A stretch of DNA of 24,040 bases from Draconibacterium orientale (lineage in GTDB: Bacteria; Bacteroidota; Bacteroidia; Bacteroidales; JAADGE01), in NCBI GenBank assembly GCA_020718265.1, contig DYSM01000003.1, positions 1-24,040 on the forward strand. The letters run 5' to 3'. The position numbers were made by a program, and so were the translations under genes. How positions within the stretch are numbered: the stretch's first letter is position 1; each line of letters begins with the position of its first letter. The notes below the pieces were generated by a model. That model was not told the DNA's origin. It saw only the letters and a list, made by a program, of their open reading frames with translations, and made no database searches. Below are positions 14,407-22,725 of the stretch, piece after piece.

Positions 14407-15978
14407 CTAAAAATCGTAATAAAAATTATTTACACATGTGCGAATTCCGAAAAAAACAAACGGTTCTGATGCCGTTGCGTTCGCAGTTGTAACGGTTCGT
14501 GTGTGAATTCCGCCGAAAAGTTGCATATCTGTGCGCGGATTCAAAATACAGGCAAGTGTTGTTACAGTGTTGTTTACGGTTCTCGGCAAAGGAAAAAGAA
14601 CTGCTAAATCCGATTGAGAAATATAAATATCATTCGAGTTTGGAGTTTCTGCTTTCGTTATGCGATGCTCGACATAAAACCGTGCATAAGAATAGCGTGC
14701 CACAACAACAAATTCATCGAATCGCGTGCCGAACGGATGCGCAAGTTCCTGATTATAATGTGTCCAACTTTGATACGGAATGCTGTCATGTGTATAAATT
14801 GACGATGTTGCTTTATTAAATTCAGCTTGAAAAAACAATTTGTGTTTGGGCAAAACACCGTGAAGAACATCAAAGAATTTCACACCAGCTTGCCATGCAA
14901 AACGCTCTGTACCTTGCAAATCTGATGCGTATTGAGCGTAAAGTATTCCGCCTTTTGTAAGTTTAATTTTCAAATTTGCGCCTGCCAAAATATTGTGATT
15001 TCTACTTTTTTGCTGTGCAAGCGTTCTAACACCGATAATCGGCACAAAATAATCTGCCGAAAATTTATTGACATAATTTGCCGTATCGTTCGTTTGATAT
15101 ATTGCACCTTCAAAGATGCCAAGTTCAATTCTGTCTAAAAAATTGTAAGACAAGTAGTTAAATGCCGAATGTTTTTTTGTATGCGGAAAATAATATTTTG
15201 TTGCAAAATCTTGAAATTCGGCAAAAACGGTCGTGTATTTCACATCTTTCCATTGATAATCCGCACGCAGATACGGATAGTTAAACGCATTGTCAGACAA
15301 CAACATAGAACGATAACCTTCGCCCACAAAATGTTTTCCGTAACCTAATTGTAATTTCAAATTTTCAGTCGGAGCATAAGATAAATAGGACGTTGCCATC
15401 GAATAATCCAAAAATTGAGCGGTTGCCGCAGTGCTTTTGTGCGCGCCCTGTCCCGGAACAACCAACCGATTCAGCGACCATTGATGAATATAAGGTCGAA
15501 ATTGTGAGTAATTTTCGTAAAAACTTGAATAAAATGCAACATTTGTACCGATTTCGCCTTTAAATTCAATGCCTCGCGTATTGATGAGCATTCGATTTAC
15601 AGAATCTTGAATTTGACCGCTTTCGACATTTAGCAAGGGATTGACATAGAATTTGAATTGTTTTTTTTCGACCGAAACAAAATCATCGAAAAATAATTTA
15701 CGAGTCAGCCAATAATTTTTATGTTTTGTGTAAAATTCATTTCGTCCGTCCAACAGGTACAACGCAGTATCTACTTGATTTTTAAAATCTTGCGAAGCGA
15801 TAATCGGTTTAAATCCGGTATGAATGTTGGGCGATTTCGAAAGCAAAAAATGTTCTGTCCGGTCAGACATTTCTTTTCCGAGCGGATAGTTTACGGGCTG
15901 TGACTTTGCTATATTTACAAAACCGACTAAGATTGAAAATATGAAAATTATTCTCAGAATTCGTCTATCTATAGGCAT
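14407..15978 (-). CDS. Outer-membrane beta-barrel protein, Wzi/RemB-like
   Basis: A secreted, probably outer-membrane, protein of about 523 residues. From the ATG at 15978 the N-terminus (MPIDRRILRIIFIFSILVGF, then AKS before QP) is a good signal peptide. The body has alternating aromatic/polar strands, as in a beta-barrel. The stretch LGYGKHFVGEGYRSMLLSDN, followed by FNYPYLRADY, resembles the capsule-assembly Wzi family and the RemB gliding-related proteins of Bacteroidota; this is recognition from memory, not a search. In-frame ATGs at 16002 and 16008 would lengthen it and increase the overlap with rsgA from 14 to as much as 44 bp. Function could be surface polysaccharide attachment or adhesion. 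Confidence 0.68.
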   Translation of the reverse strand: MPIDRRILRIIFIFSILVGFVNIAKSQPVNYPLGKEMSDRTEHFLLSKSPNIHTGFKPIIASQDFKNQVDTALYLLDGRNEFYTKHKNYWLTRKLFFDDFVSVEKKQFKFYVNPLLNVESGQIQDSVNRMLINTRGIEFKGEIGTNVAFYSSFYENYSQFRPYIHQWSLNRLVVPGQGAHKSTAATAQFLDYSMATSYLSYAPTENLKLQLGYGKHFVGEGYRSMLLSDNAFNYPYLRADYQWKDVKYTTVFAEFQDFATKYYFPHTKKHSAFNYLSYNFLDRIELGIFEGAIYQTNDTANYVNKFSADYFVPIIGVRTLAQQKSRNHNILAGANLKIKLTKGGILYAQYASDLQGTERFAWQAGVKFFDVLHGVLPKHKLFFQAEFNKATSSIYTHDSIPYQSWTHYNQELAHPFGTRFDEFVVVARYSYARFYVEHRITKAETPNSNDIYISQSDLAVLFPLPRTVNNTVTTLACILNPRTDMQLFGGIHTRTVTTANATASEPFVFFGIRTCVNNFYYDF

Positions 15979-16903
15979 CCAATCTGTATTTATCTTCTTC
16001 ATTATCATTGAGTATGCTTATGTAACTTTTATAACGTGAGGCATGAATTTCGCCGGAATCGACTGCGCTTTTTACTGCGCATCCCGGCTCGTGCGTATGT
16101 GAACAATTGTTGTATTTGCAACGTTTTGAAACTTCTCTAAATTCACGAAAATAGGTTGCCACATCTTCAGGCTTGAAGTCTGTAAGTCCGTAACCTTTAA
16201 TTCCGGGCGTGTCTATCACCCACCCTTTTCCGACTTGGTGCATTTCGGCAAACGTGGTTGTGTGCTTTCCGCCGCCATAAGATTCGGAAATTTCGGAGGT
16301 TTTTAAATCCAATTTTTCATTCAAACGATTGACCAAACTCGATTTCCCGACACCTGAATTACCGGACAGCATAATTATTTTGTCCGCAATTATTTCATCA
16401 AAAATATTGATATTTAAACTCTGTAAAACAGATATTTGAAATACTTTGAAGCCGATTTTTTCATACATTTCGGTAAGCGAATTTAGCTCAGTCAATTCGT
16501 CCTTGTCTAAAATATCAATCTTGTTGAATATAATTATCGGCTCAATATTGGATTGCTCTGCGCCGGCTATAAAGCGGTCGATAAATTCGGGATAGGTTTT
16601 CGGATTTTTAACGGTTGCGACAAGTACTGCATAGTCGATATTTGCTGCAAGAATGTGCGCATAGCGCGACAAATTGGTCGAACGTCGAACAATTTTATTT
16701 TTTCTCGGCTGAATTTTTGTTATTACTCCGAACTCAGAATTTTTATCAAAATCAAAGTCCACGACATCGCCCACTGCAACAGGATTCGTGCTTTTGAAAC
16801 CGATTTGTTTTAGTTTTCCGCGAAGCGAACATGAGATTATGCCTGCATCCGTGCGCACCAGATACTGTTTTCCTGTAGATTTTATGACGATTGCTTGTGC
16901 CAT
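15965..16903 (-). CDS. rsgA: Ribosome small subunit-dependent GTPase A
   Basis: A 312-residue circularly permuted GTPase that assists late maturation of the 30S ribosomal subunit. The order of GTPase motifs is permuted as expected: NKID (G4, 127-130) precedes GNSGVGKSS (G1, 181-189), then HTTT (G2, 214-217) and DTPG (G3, 231-234). An N-terminal OB-fold-like domain covers roughly 1-75, and a C-terminal zinc site has the C-x4-C-x-H-x5-C pattern (C262, C267, H269, C275). The frame stays open to 16984, but the ATG at 16901-16903 (MAQAIVIKSTGKQYLV) matches the usual start. It overlaps the Wzi-like gene downstream, suggesting a shared transcript. Confidence 0.94.
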   Translation of the reverse strand: MAQAIVIKSTGKQYLVRTDAGIISCSLRGKLKQIGFKSTNPVAVGDVVDFDFDKNSEFGVITKIQPRKNKIVRRSTNLSRYAHILAANIDYAVLVATVKNPKTYPEFIDRFIAGAEQSNIEPIIIFNKIDILDKDELTELNSLTEMYEKIGFKVFQISVLQSLNINIFDEIIADKIIMLSGNSGVGKSSLVNRLNEKLDLKTSEISESYGGGKHTTTFAEMHQVGKGWVIDTPGIKGYGLTDFKPEDVATYFREFREVSKRCKYNNCSHTHEPGCAVKSAVDSGEIHASRYKSYISILNDNEEDKYRLDAYR

Positions 16904-16908
16904 GAGCG

Positions 16909-16916
16909 CAAAAATA
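16909..16916 (-). promoter_or_regulatory. Possible -7 element of rsgA, leaderless arrangement
   Basis: On the minus strand TATTTTTG matches TAnnTTTG and ends only 5 nt before the rsgA ATG. If used, transcription would start at or very near the start codon. No TTTG is seen at -33. Confidence 0.35.
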
Positions 16917-16922
16917 CAAACC

Positions 16923-17036
16923 TTTAGTCTAAAATGTAGATTTTTCGCTAAATCTTTTTTCAAAAAAGTATAAAACAATTTCAACTATTCACAAAGATGT
17001 AACAAAAGTCTGCATTAAATAAGACTTTAGACTAAA
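16923..17036. repeat. Paired TTTAGTCTAAA / TTTAGACTAAA sites upstream of rsgA
   Basis: TTTAGTCTAAA (16923-16933) and its reverse complement TTTAGACTAAA (17026-17036) flank the upstream region of rsgA. The second also overlaps a small dyad, AAAGTCT (17005-17011) with AGACTTT (17022-17028). They could be operator sites for the small regulator at 17244 or for another factor. The remaining region up to 17243 is AT-rich and holds no supported gene. Confidence 0.35.
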
Positions 17037-17243
17037 AAATACAAAAAAAATCACCGTTTACAAATTCCGGCATTATTTATGCTTTTGTAAAGCGTGTTGT
17101 AAAAGTTGCATAAAAGACTTTGAAATTCGACAAAAAAAACGGTTTTCAAAAAAAACAAAAAGTAAATCATTATTGGTACGTTTTTTGAAATTAAGTTATC
17201 AAATACACAGAAATTAATTAGTCATCATTAAATATTTTTTCAG

Positions 17244-17450
17244 ATGGAAAATACAATAAGAGTTGAACGCGCGAAGAAAAAAATTACACAAGCGGAATTA
17301 GCCGACAAAGTACAAGTATCGCGCCAAACGATTCATGCGATTGAAACAGGAAAGTTCGTGCCTTCGACGGTACTCGCGTTGAAAATTGCGAGTTTCTTCA
17401 ATGTAAAATTAGAAGAGCTGTTCAAACTCGAAGAAACGGATTTAAAATAG
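17244..17450 (+). CDS. Small Cro/C1-type helix-turn-helix regulator
   Basis: A 68-residue protein that is almost entirely one HTH_3 DNA-binding domain: ITQAELADKVQVSRQTIHAIETGKFVPS gives the helix-turn-helix and recognition helix at about 14-41, followed by LALKIASFFNVKLEELFKLEE. Such stand-alone regulators often sit beside a small membrane protein gene, but none is present here. It diverges from rsgA across a 340-bp AT-rich gap containing dyad sites and is followed by a hairpin-rich region. Target unknown; autoregulation or control of rsgA is only a possibility. Confidence 0.9.
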   Translation: MENTIRVERAKKKITQAELADKVQVSRQTIHAIETGKFVPSTVLALKIASFFNVKLEELFKLEETDLK

Positions 17451-17516
17451 TTCGAGCCGTAAATTGAGCGGCTTTGCGATTCGTTTGTTCGGCACCGTGC
17501 TCAGATTTCAAACGAA

Positions 17517-17553
17517 AAGGATACTTGAGATGTAATTACGTTCAGGTATCTTT
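17517..17553. terminator. Hairpin between convergent genes
   Basis: AAGGATACTTGA (17517-17528) pairs with TCAGGTATCTTT (17542-17553), with two G-U-type positions. A second stem, TTCGTTTG with CAAACGAA, lies just before it at about 17480-17516. Together they probably end transcripts of the small regulator (+) and of the secreted nuclease-like gene (-). Confidence 0.5.
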
Positions 17554-17583
17554 CCCGTTTTATGTAATGAAACCGAATTTAGA

Positions 17584-18840
17584 CTATTTTACCAACTTCA
17601 ACGTTTGTTTTGAATTTTCGTTCTGAATTACAGCAAAATAAATGCCGCCGGTTAGGTTCGTAAAATCTATTCTATGAGACAAATTTCCTGTTTCATGAAA
17701 AGATGTCGAAACCAAAACACCAAGCGAGTTGTATATTTTTATCTGCGTATTTTGTTTTACAGGCGAATCAAATTCAAGATTCAATGTATTAACAATTGGG
17801 TTTGTATATCTAATATCATCGTTTTGAACAAATTCCGAACCGACAAACAGCAACGGATTGTCCAATTGAAATTTCAGCGTAACAGGCAAATGGTCCGACG
17901 CTGTGTATAAAGCATCAATAACCTCCGCCGACGCAGAATTGTTTGTGCCGTCGTTTACGGCATCGTTGAAGTGCGAACCGTCCTGCCCAACCGTAACATA
18001 ATCAGCTACATCATAAGAAACCGCATTGGTGTGATTTTGTATTGCGGGCGACACCAAAATAAAATCAAAACGGTCGTCCATTCCGCCGCCTGCCGCGCAT
18101 TCGCCCGACGAATGAGTGGATTGCGTGTGATAGTCGGCATACGCATAATTATTTGTCCATTCGCCTTCTTGGTCAATCGGGTCATAAAGACGATATGCGG
18201 CATTTGAGTAATTTATCAAATTTTGATAACCTTGCTCCGATGCTTTGTAAAAATTCAAATCGCCTGCAAGCACGTAATTGCTTCCGATTCCGAGATAACC
18301 ATTTTCAATGTTATACATAAGTGTCGAAGTAGCAGTTGCACGGTCATTGGCATCAGACGCTGTGCTTCCGGCTTTTGGGTGCATGGAAATGAATGCTATC
18401 GGTGTAACGGGTTCCGTCAAAGCGTTCATTCGGTAGACGTCCACGTGTCCTGTATTTGAACCAAGCGGAATGTCGAATGATGCTTGACCTGTAAGTTGCA
18501 GTTTCCGACTGTCATAATACATGGCATTTATAGAGTAATCGCCTGTCCAATTTGCACGTTTATAGTACGATACACCATTGATATTTAATGTTTCGCTCAT
18601 CAACAAATCTATGGAGGCAGAGCTTGCATTCATTTCGTTTACACACAAAATATCCGGTCTCACAAAACCAAAAATCTCTCGAAGTGCCTCGTTTTTTGTG
18701 TCTGTTGGGTTGTTATCGGTTGTGCAATACGTTGTTGGTCTGTCGTAATACAACAAATTGTAGTGCATCAGCTTAATTTCATTTTGGGCTGAAGCAGTAA
18801 AAAGCAAAAATAGAAGCAAAAAAGGAATCAAATGTTTCAT
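17584..18840 (-). CDS. Secreted endonuclease/exonuclease/phosphatase-family protein with type IX secretion C-terminal domain
   Basis: A 418-residue exported protein. A signal peptide occupies about 1-18 (LLLFLLFTASA then Q). The EEP (DNase I-like) fold follows, with its catalytic motifs: MHYNLLYY (N28), CVNEMN (E69), ISMHPKAG (H154), LAGDLNFY (D194, N196), DDRFDFIL (D255, R257, D259) and SDHLPV (D316, H317). It could act on nucleic acid or a phosphoester; this cannot be decided. The last 75 or so residues (NTLNLEFDSPV, IKIYNSLGVLV, LTGGIYFAVIQN, QTLKLVK) are a typical type IX sorting domain, so it is likely exported across the outer membrane and anchored or released. It starts only 15 bp after the atp operon terminator; no convincing promoter of its own is visible. 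Confidence 0.88.
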   Translation of the reverse strand: MKHLIPFLLLFLLFTASAQNEIKLMHYNLLYYDRPTTYCTTDNNPTDTKNEALREIFGFVRPDILCVNEMNASSASIDLLMSETLNINGVSYYKRANWTGDYSINAMYYDSRKLQLTGQASFDIPLGSNTGHVDVYRMNALTEPVTPIAFISMHPKAGSTASDANDRATATSTLMYNIENGYLGIGSNYVLAGDLNFYKASEQGYQNLINYSNAAYRLYDPIDQEGEWTNNYAYADYHTQSTHSSGECAAGGGMDDRFDFILVSPAIQNHTNAVSYDVADYVTVGQDGSHFNDAVNDGTNNSASAEVIDALYTASDHLPVTLKFQLDNPLLFVGSEFVQNDDIRYTNPIVNTLNLEFDSPVKQNTQIKIYNSLGVLVSTSFHETGNLSHRIDFTNLTGGIYFAVIQNENSKQTLKLVK

Positions 18841-18854
18841 AAAGATATTTAAAC

Positions 18855-18887
18855 TAAAAAAAACGCCCCATGTTTATCTCGAGGCGT
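18855..18887 (-). terminator. Terminator of the atp operon
   Basis: On the minus strand a 7-bp GC-rich stem (complement of 18881-18887 pairing with that of 18863-18869, one G-T pair) is followed by a run of eight T residues. It lies about 30 bp after the atpG stop and is a strong intrinsic terminator. Confidence 0.82.
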
Positions 18888-18916
18888 ATAGTTTTTGTAA
18901 TTAAAAAAGAAATTTG

Positions 18917-19792
18917 CTAACCTTTAAGAGCCTCAGCACCTGCTGTTATCTCTAAAATTTCGGTCGTGATTGCGGCTTGTCGCGCTTTATTATATTTCAA
19001 TTTCAGCGCGCGAATCATCTGTGTCGCATTGTCTGTAGCTTTGTGCATCGCAGTCATACGCGAGCCTTGTTCTGCCGCAAAGGAATCTATCAAAGCCTTA
19101 TACAACGTGGTTTTGAGCGAACTCGGCACCAAGTAGTTTACAATATTTTCAACATTCGGCTCCATGATATAATCGTGCGAACGCTTTGTCGAATCTGTAG
19201 AACTTTGTATCGGGAGAAATTGCTCGTGTTGCAAAATTTGAACTGCGGCATTTTTGAATCGGTTGTAAACAAAATCAATTCTGTCATACGTTTTGTTCAA
19301 AAACAGTTTCATCATCTTATCTGCATAGCCGGAAACGTGCGCAAAACTCATATCTTCAAAAATTTCATCAGCACGTTGATATGGGACATAACCTTTGCCG
19401 GACAAAATATCGCCACCCTTTTTTCCGATATTTAAAATTTTAACATTTCCTTTTGCATATTGCTCAGCATAAGTTGTTTGGATTAAATCAATAGTTTTCT
19501 TGACAACCGTAGAATTGAACGGTCCGCACAAACCTCTGTTGGAACTGATGCAAACGATTAAAACTTTGGTAGGAACTCTGTTTTCGCCAAACGGATTTGC
19601 CGAGATATCCAAACCGGATTCCGTCAAATGTTCTAAAATTTCGTGTTGCTTGTTGGCATACGGGCGAAGTTTAGTTATCGCATCCTGTGCTTTGCGCAGT
19701 TTAGCAGCCGAAACCATTTTCATGGCATTCGTAATCTGTCTGGTGGATTGCACCGACGTGATTCTCGACCGAATTTCTTTTAAATTTGCCAT
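18917..19792 (-). CDS. atpG: ATP synthase F1 subunit gamma
   Basis: A 291-residue gamma subunit, the central rotor shaft of F1 that couples c-ring rotation to catalysis. The N-terminus ANLKEIRSRITSVQSTRQIT and KMVSAAKLRKAQ form the first coiled-coil helix, and the C-terminus (ALKLKYNKARQAAITTEILEITAGAEAL) the second, both diagnostic. Length is normal. It is the last gene of the operon, 7 bp after the acyl-CoA-binding protein gene and followed by a strong terminator. Confidence 0.97.
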   Translation of the reverse strand: MANLKEIRSRITSVQSTRQITNAMKMVSAAKLRKAQDAITKLRPYANKQHEILEHLTESGLDISANPFGENRVPTKVLIVCISSNRGLCGPFNSTVVKKTIDLIQTTYAEQYAKGNVKILNIGKKGGDILSGKGYVPYQRADEIFEDMSFAHVSGYADKMMKLFLNKTYDRIDFVYNRFKNAAVQILQHEQFLPIQSSTDSTKRSHDYIMEPNVENIVNYLVPSSLKTTLYKALIDSFAAEQGSRMTAMHKATDNATQMIRALKLKYNKARQAAITTEILEITAGAEALKG

Positions 19793-19799
19793 ACTTTTT

Positions 19800-20051
19800 T
19801 TACACTAATGAATTCACTAAAACAACGTAATCTTTGGCGGCAACGTCTTGCGAAATGCCTTTCAATTTCGCCCAAGCTTCGTATTTTGCAGCACCTTTGA
19901 AGTCAAATCCGCCGGGGCGACTGCCTTGCACATCGCCCTCGGTAACTTGTTTGTAAAGTGCATAGAGTTTCAGCAACACATCGTTTGAAGGACGTTCGCC
20001 AATGGTTTTGGATTTTGCAACTGATTCGTTAAACAAACTTAAATCCGTCAT
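19800..20051 (-). CDS. Acyl-CoA-binding protein
   Basis: An 83-residue protein of the ACBP family, soluble four-helix proteins that bind long-chain acyl-CoA esters. The family core is clear: LKLYALYKQVTEGD, then SRPGGFDFKGAAKYEAWAKLKG and the C-terminal helix AAKDYVVLVNSL. The ligand-binding residues of bovine ACBP have counterparts: Y30 (bovine Y28), K34 (K32), K56 (K54) and Y75 (Y73), so binding should be retained. Length is typical. It lies between atpA (1 bp upstream) and atpG (7 bp downstream), so it must be translated from the atp transcript. A role in membrane lipid supply or in sensing acyl-CoA alongside ATP synthesis is speculation. Confidence 0.92.
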   Translation of the reverse strand: MTDLSLFNESVAKSKTIGERPSNDVLLKLYALYKQVTEGDVQGSRPGGFDFKGAAKYEAWAKLKGISQDVAAKDYVVLVNSLV

Positions 20052-20052
20052 A

Positions 20053-21636
20053 TTAAACTACTTTATAGCTGGATGCTACATCTTTTGCAACTTTCGTCAG
20101 CACTTCAACCGCTTCGTCAGACAGATTTCCTGATTTCAAAGCATCTAACACATTGCGATGTTTTGCTTTCATAAATTCAAGAAATTCAACCTCATATTCT
20201 TTTACCTTATTTACAGGCACATCGCGCAATAAACCTTTTGTTCCGGCAAATATTATGGCAATTTGTTCTTCCACTTTAAACGGATGGAATTGCAATTGTT
20301 TCAATATCTCCACATTGCGTCGTCCTTTATCCAAAACGCCCATGGTTGCGGCATCCAAATCGGAGCCGAATTTCGAGAACGCTTCGAGTTCGCGGTATTG
20401 AGCTTGGTCTAATTTCAAGGTTCCGGCAACTTTTTTCATGGATTTTATCTGAGCATTTCCGCCCACGCGCGATACCGAAATACCAACATTGATAGCGGGA
20501 CGAATGCCGGAGTTGAACAAATCGGATTCCAAGAAAATTTGTCCGTCGGTAATGGAAATTACGTTTGTCGGAATATATGCGGAAACGTCACCTTCCTGAG
20601 TTTCGATAATTGGCAAAGCTGTAAGCGAACCGCCGCCTTTTACCAAATGTTTTATAGAATCGGGCACATTGTTCATTTGAGCTGCAACTTTATCGTCTTT
20701 GATAATTTTTGCGGCACGTTCGAGCAAGCGTGAGTGCAGATAGAAAACGTCACCCGGATATGCTTCACGTCCCGGCGGGCGGCGGAGTAGTAACGACACT
20801 TCACGGTAAGAGACGGCTTGTTTCGACAAGTCATCGTACACAATCAGCGCCGCGCGTCCGGTGTCGCGGAAAAATTCGCCGATAGATGCGCCGGCATAAG
20901 GAGCATAAAACTGAAGTGCTGCCGGGTCGGAAGCCGTTGCCGAAACGATTACGGTGTAATTCATAGCACCATGATTTTCAAGTGTTTTGGCAATATTTGC
21001 TACCGTTGAACCTTTTTGTCCGATTGCAACATAGATGCAATACACCGGTTCGCCGCTGTCATAAAATTCTTTTTGGTTGATAATCGTATCAATTGCAATA
21101 GCGGTTTTTCCGGTTTGTCGGTCACCGATAATCAACTCACGTTGTCCGCGTCCGATTGGAATCATGGCATCAATTGCTTTTACGCCGGTTTGCAATGGCT
21201 CATTTACGGGCTGACGATAAATAACGCCCGGAGCTTTGCGCTCAATAGGCATTTCGTAAAGTTCGCCTGCGATAACGCCTTTACCGTCAATAGGTTCGCC
21301 GATTGTGTTGATGATACGTCCCAACATGCCTTCGCCGACATTAATGGACGCGATACGTTTGGTTCGTTTTACAATATCGCCTTCTTTAATGCCTCTGGAC
21401 GGTCCGAGTAATACGGCTCCGATGTTGTCTTCTTCCAAATTGAGGGCAATGCCTTTTACGCCGTTTGCAAATTCTATCATCTCATTGGACTTCACGCCTC
21501 TGAGACCGTAGATGCGGGCGATTCCGTCGCCGACCTCAATCACGGAGCCAACTTCTTCAAAATCAGCTTTTGTGCTGACTCCTGCGAGTTGCTGTTTTAT
21601 GATTGCTGAAACTTCTGCCGGGTTTATTCCTGCCAT
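20053..21636 (-). CDS. atpA: ATP synthase F1 subunit alpha
   Basis: A 527-residue alpha subunit of the F1 hexamer, forming the non-catalytic nucleotide sites and contributing the arginine finger. Seen: N-terminal AEVSAIIKQQL that contacts the delta subunit, beta-barrel region VGDGIARIYGL, P-loop GDRQTGKT (171-178), RRPPGREAYPGDVFYLHSRLLERAAK (285-310) and SVSRVGG with the arginine finger (R390). The neighbouring atpH starts 28 bp upstream. Confidence 0.98.
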   Translation of the reverse strand: MAGINPAEVSAIIKQQLAGVSTKADFEEVGSVIEVGDGIARIYGLRGVKSNEMIEFANGVKGIALNLEEDNIGAVLLGPSRGIKEGDIVKRTKRIASINVGEGMLGRIINTIGEPIDGKGVIAGELYEMPIERKAPGVIYRQPVNEPLQTGVKAIDAMIPIGRGQRELIIGDRQTGKTAIAIDTIINQKEFYDSGEPVYCIYVAIGQKGSTVANIAKTLENHGAMNYTVIVSATASDPAALQFYAPYAGASIGEFFRDTGRAALIVYDDLSKQAVSYREVSLLLRRPPGREAYPGDVFYLHSRLLERAAKIIKDDKVAAQMNNVPDSIKHLVKGGGSLTALPIIETQEGDVSAYIPTNVISITDGQIFLESDLFNSGIRPAINVGISVSRVGGNAQIKSMKKVAGTLKLDQAQYRELEAFSKFGSDLDAATMGVLDKGRRNVEILKQLQFHPFKVEEQIAIIFAGTKGLLRDVPVNKVKEYEVEFLEFMKAKHRNVLDALKSGNLSDEAVEVLTKVAKDVASSYKVV

Positions 21637-21664
21637 GATTATGTTATTTTAAAATATTCAATAT

Positions 21665-22201
21665 TTATTTGCCGAGTAATGATTTCTCAATTTGCTTTAA
21701 TTTATTTGATGCCGAGCCGTCAAATTGTTCATCTTCCATACGGATTATGAAACCGCCGATAAGCGTTTCATCTGTTTCGGATGTCAGTTCGACTTTGGTT
21801 TTGAAACGAATAGCAATTGAATCTTCAATTTCTTTCAAGAATTTTGCATCTGTTTTTTGAGCCAAAGTCAAATGAACCGCAGTGATGTGATATGACTTTC
21901 GATAAGTTGCCAAATAATTTCGAGCGATGTCTTTCAAAGACGCTTCTCGCTTGTTTTTGGTCAGCAATTTCAAGAAATCCAAAGTCAATTTTGAAATTCG
22001 AGAAGCAAGCACGCCGTCAAAAATCACATTTTTTTTGGACGCCGCAATGACCGGACTTTCCAGCAGGAGTTTAAAATCCTCGAGACCGGCTACATCTTGC
22101 AACAATTTCATATCTACACTAATTTTTTCGGCAATGCCTTGTTCTTGTGCGGATTGGAAAAGCGCCTTGGCGTATCTGACTGAAATTCTGTTCGAATTCA
22201 T
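21665..22201 (-). CDS. atpH: ATP synthase F1 subunit delta
   Basis: A 178-residue delta (OSCP-type) subunit that ties the top of F1 to the peripheral stalk. N-terminal ISVRYAKALFQSAQEQG begins the helical domain that binds alpha, and the C-terminal VELTSETDETLIGGFIIRMEDEQFDGSASNKLKQIEKSL is the family signature. It lies 1 bp downstream of atpF and 28 bp upstream of atpA in the standard order. Confidence 0.95.
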   Translation of the reverse strand: MNSNRISVRYAKALFQSAQEQGIAEKISVDMKLLQDVAGLEDFKLLLESPVIAASKKNVIFDGVLASRISKLTLDFLKLLTKNKREASLKDIARNYLATYRKSYHITAVHLTLAQKTDAKFLKEIEDSIAIRFKTKVELTSETDETLIGGFIIRMEDEQFDGSASNKLKQIEKSLLGK

Positions 22202-22202
22202 A

Positions 22203-22697
22203 TTAATTCAATTGAATGTCTTTGAGTAACTTGTTTGCCAATTCGGTTTGTTTTGAATCTGATTTCAAATTTTCGCGCAAAATTTTCTCAGCAATTTCAA
22301 CGGAAAGTGCAACTACTTCCTGACGAATTTGGCTCAATGCCGTAGCTTTTTCGCTTTGAATTTGATTTCGAGCGGCAGCTACAATTTTGTCGGCTTCGGC
22401 TGCGGCTTCGTGTTTGGCATCGGAAATAATTTTTTCTTTTACTTCGCGCGCTTCCTTCATCATCTGCTCTCGCTCTAATTTAGCCTGATGCAAAACTTTG
22501 TCGTTATCTGCCTGTATTTTAGCCATTTGATCGCGTGCTGATTCGGCAGATTTCAACGCATTTTCGATGGAATCTTCACGTTCTTTGAGCATTTCAAGAA
22601 TCGGTTTCCATGCAAATTTTTTCAACAAAAATAATACTATTGCGAATGTAAGAAACATCCAAAACAGTAGTCCGAAATCCGGTGTAACTAAACCCAT
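22203..22697 (-). CDS. atpF: ATP synthase Fo subunit b
   Basis: A 164-residue b subunit, forming the peripheral stalk. The single membrane helix is at about 8-27 (FGLLFWMFLTFAIVLFLLKKF), followed by the conserved KPILEMLKERED and a long charged helix rich in Ala, Glu, Lys and Arg to the end, as expected for the b dimer. The frame is open upstream to 22751, but that extension would start with TTG and runs through the hairpin after atpE, so the ATG at 22695-22697 (MGLVTPDFGLLFW) is chosen. It is separated from atpE by 74 bp containing a terminator-like hairpin. Confidence 0.95.
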   Translation of the reverse strand: MGLVTPDFGLLFWMFLTFAIVLFLLKKFAWKPILEMLKEREDSIENALKSAESARDQMAKIQADNDKVLHQAKLEREQMMKEAREVKEKIISDAKHEAAAEADKIVAAARNQIQSEKATALSQIRQEVVALSVEIAEKILRENLKSDSKQTELANKLLKDIQLN

Positions 22698-22725
22698 GTG
22701 CTTATTTTTTAAGATTTTTGACTCA

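Noticed and set aside
16904..16984. N-terminal extension of RsgA
   Set aside because: The extra 27 residues are a low-complexity, hydrophobic-basic stretch not found in the family, and a -7 promoter motif lies within them.
18977..19435. Open frame of 152 codons opposite atpG
   Set aside because: It is antisense to a certain gene, with Cys/Arg/His-rich composition typical of shadow frames.
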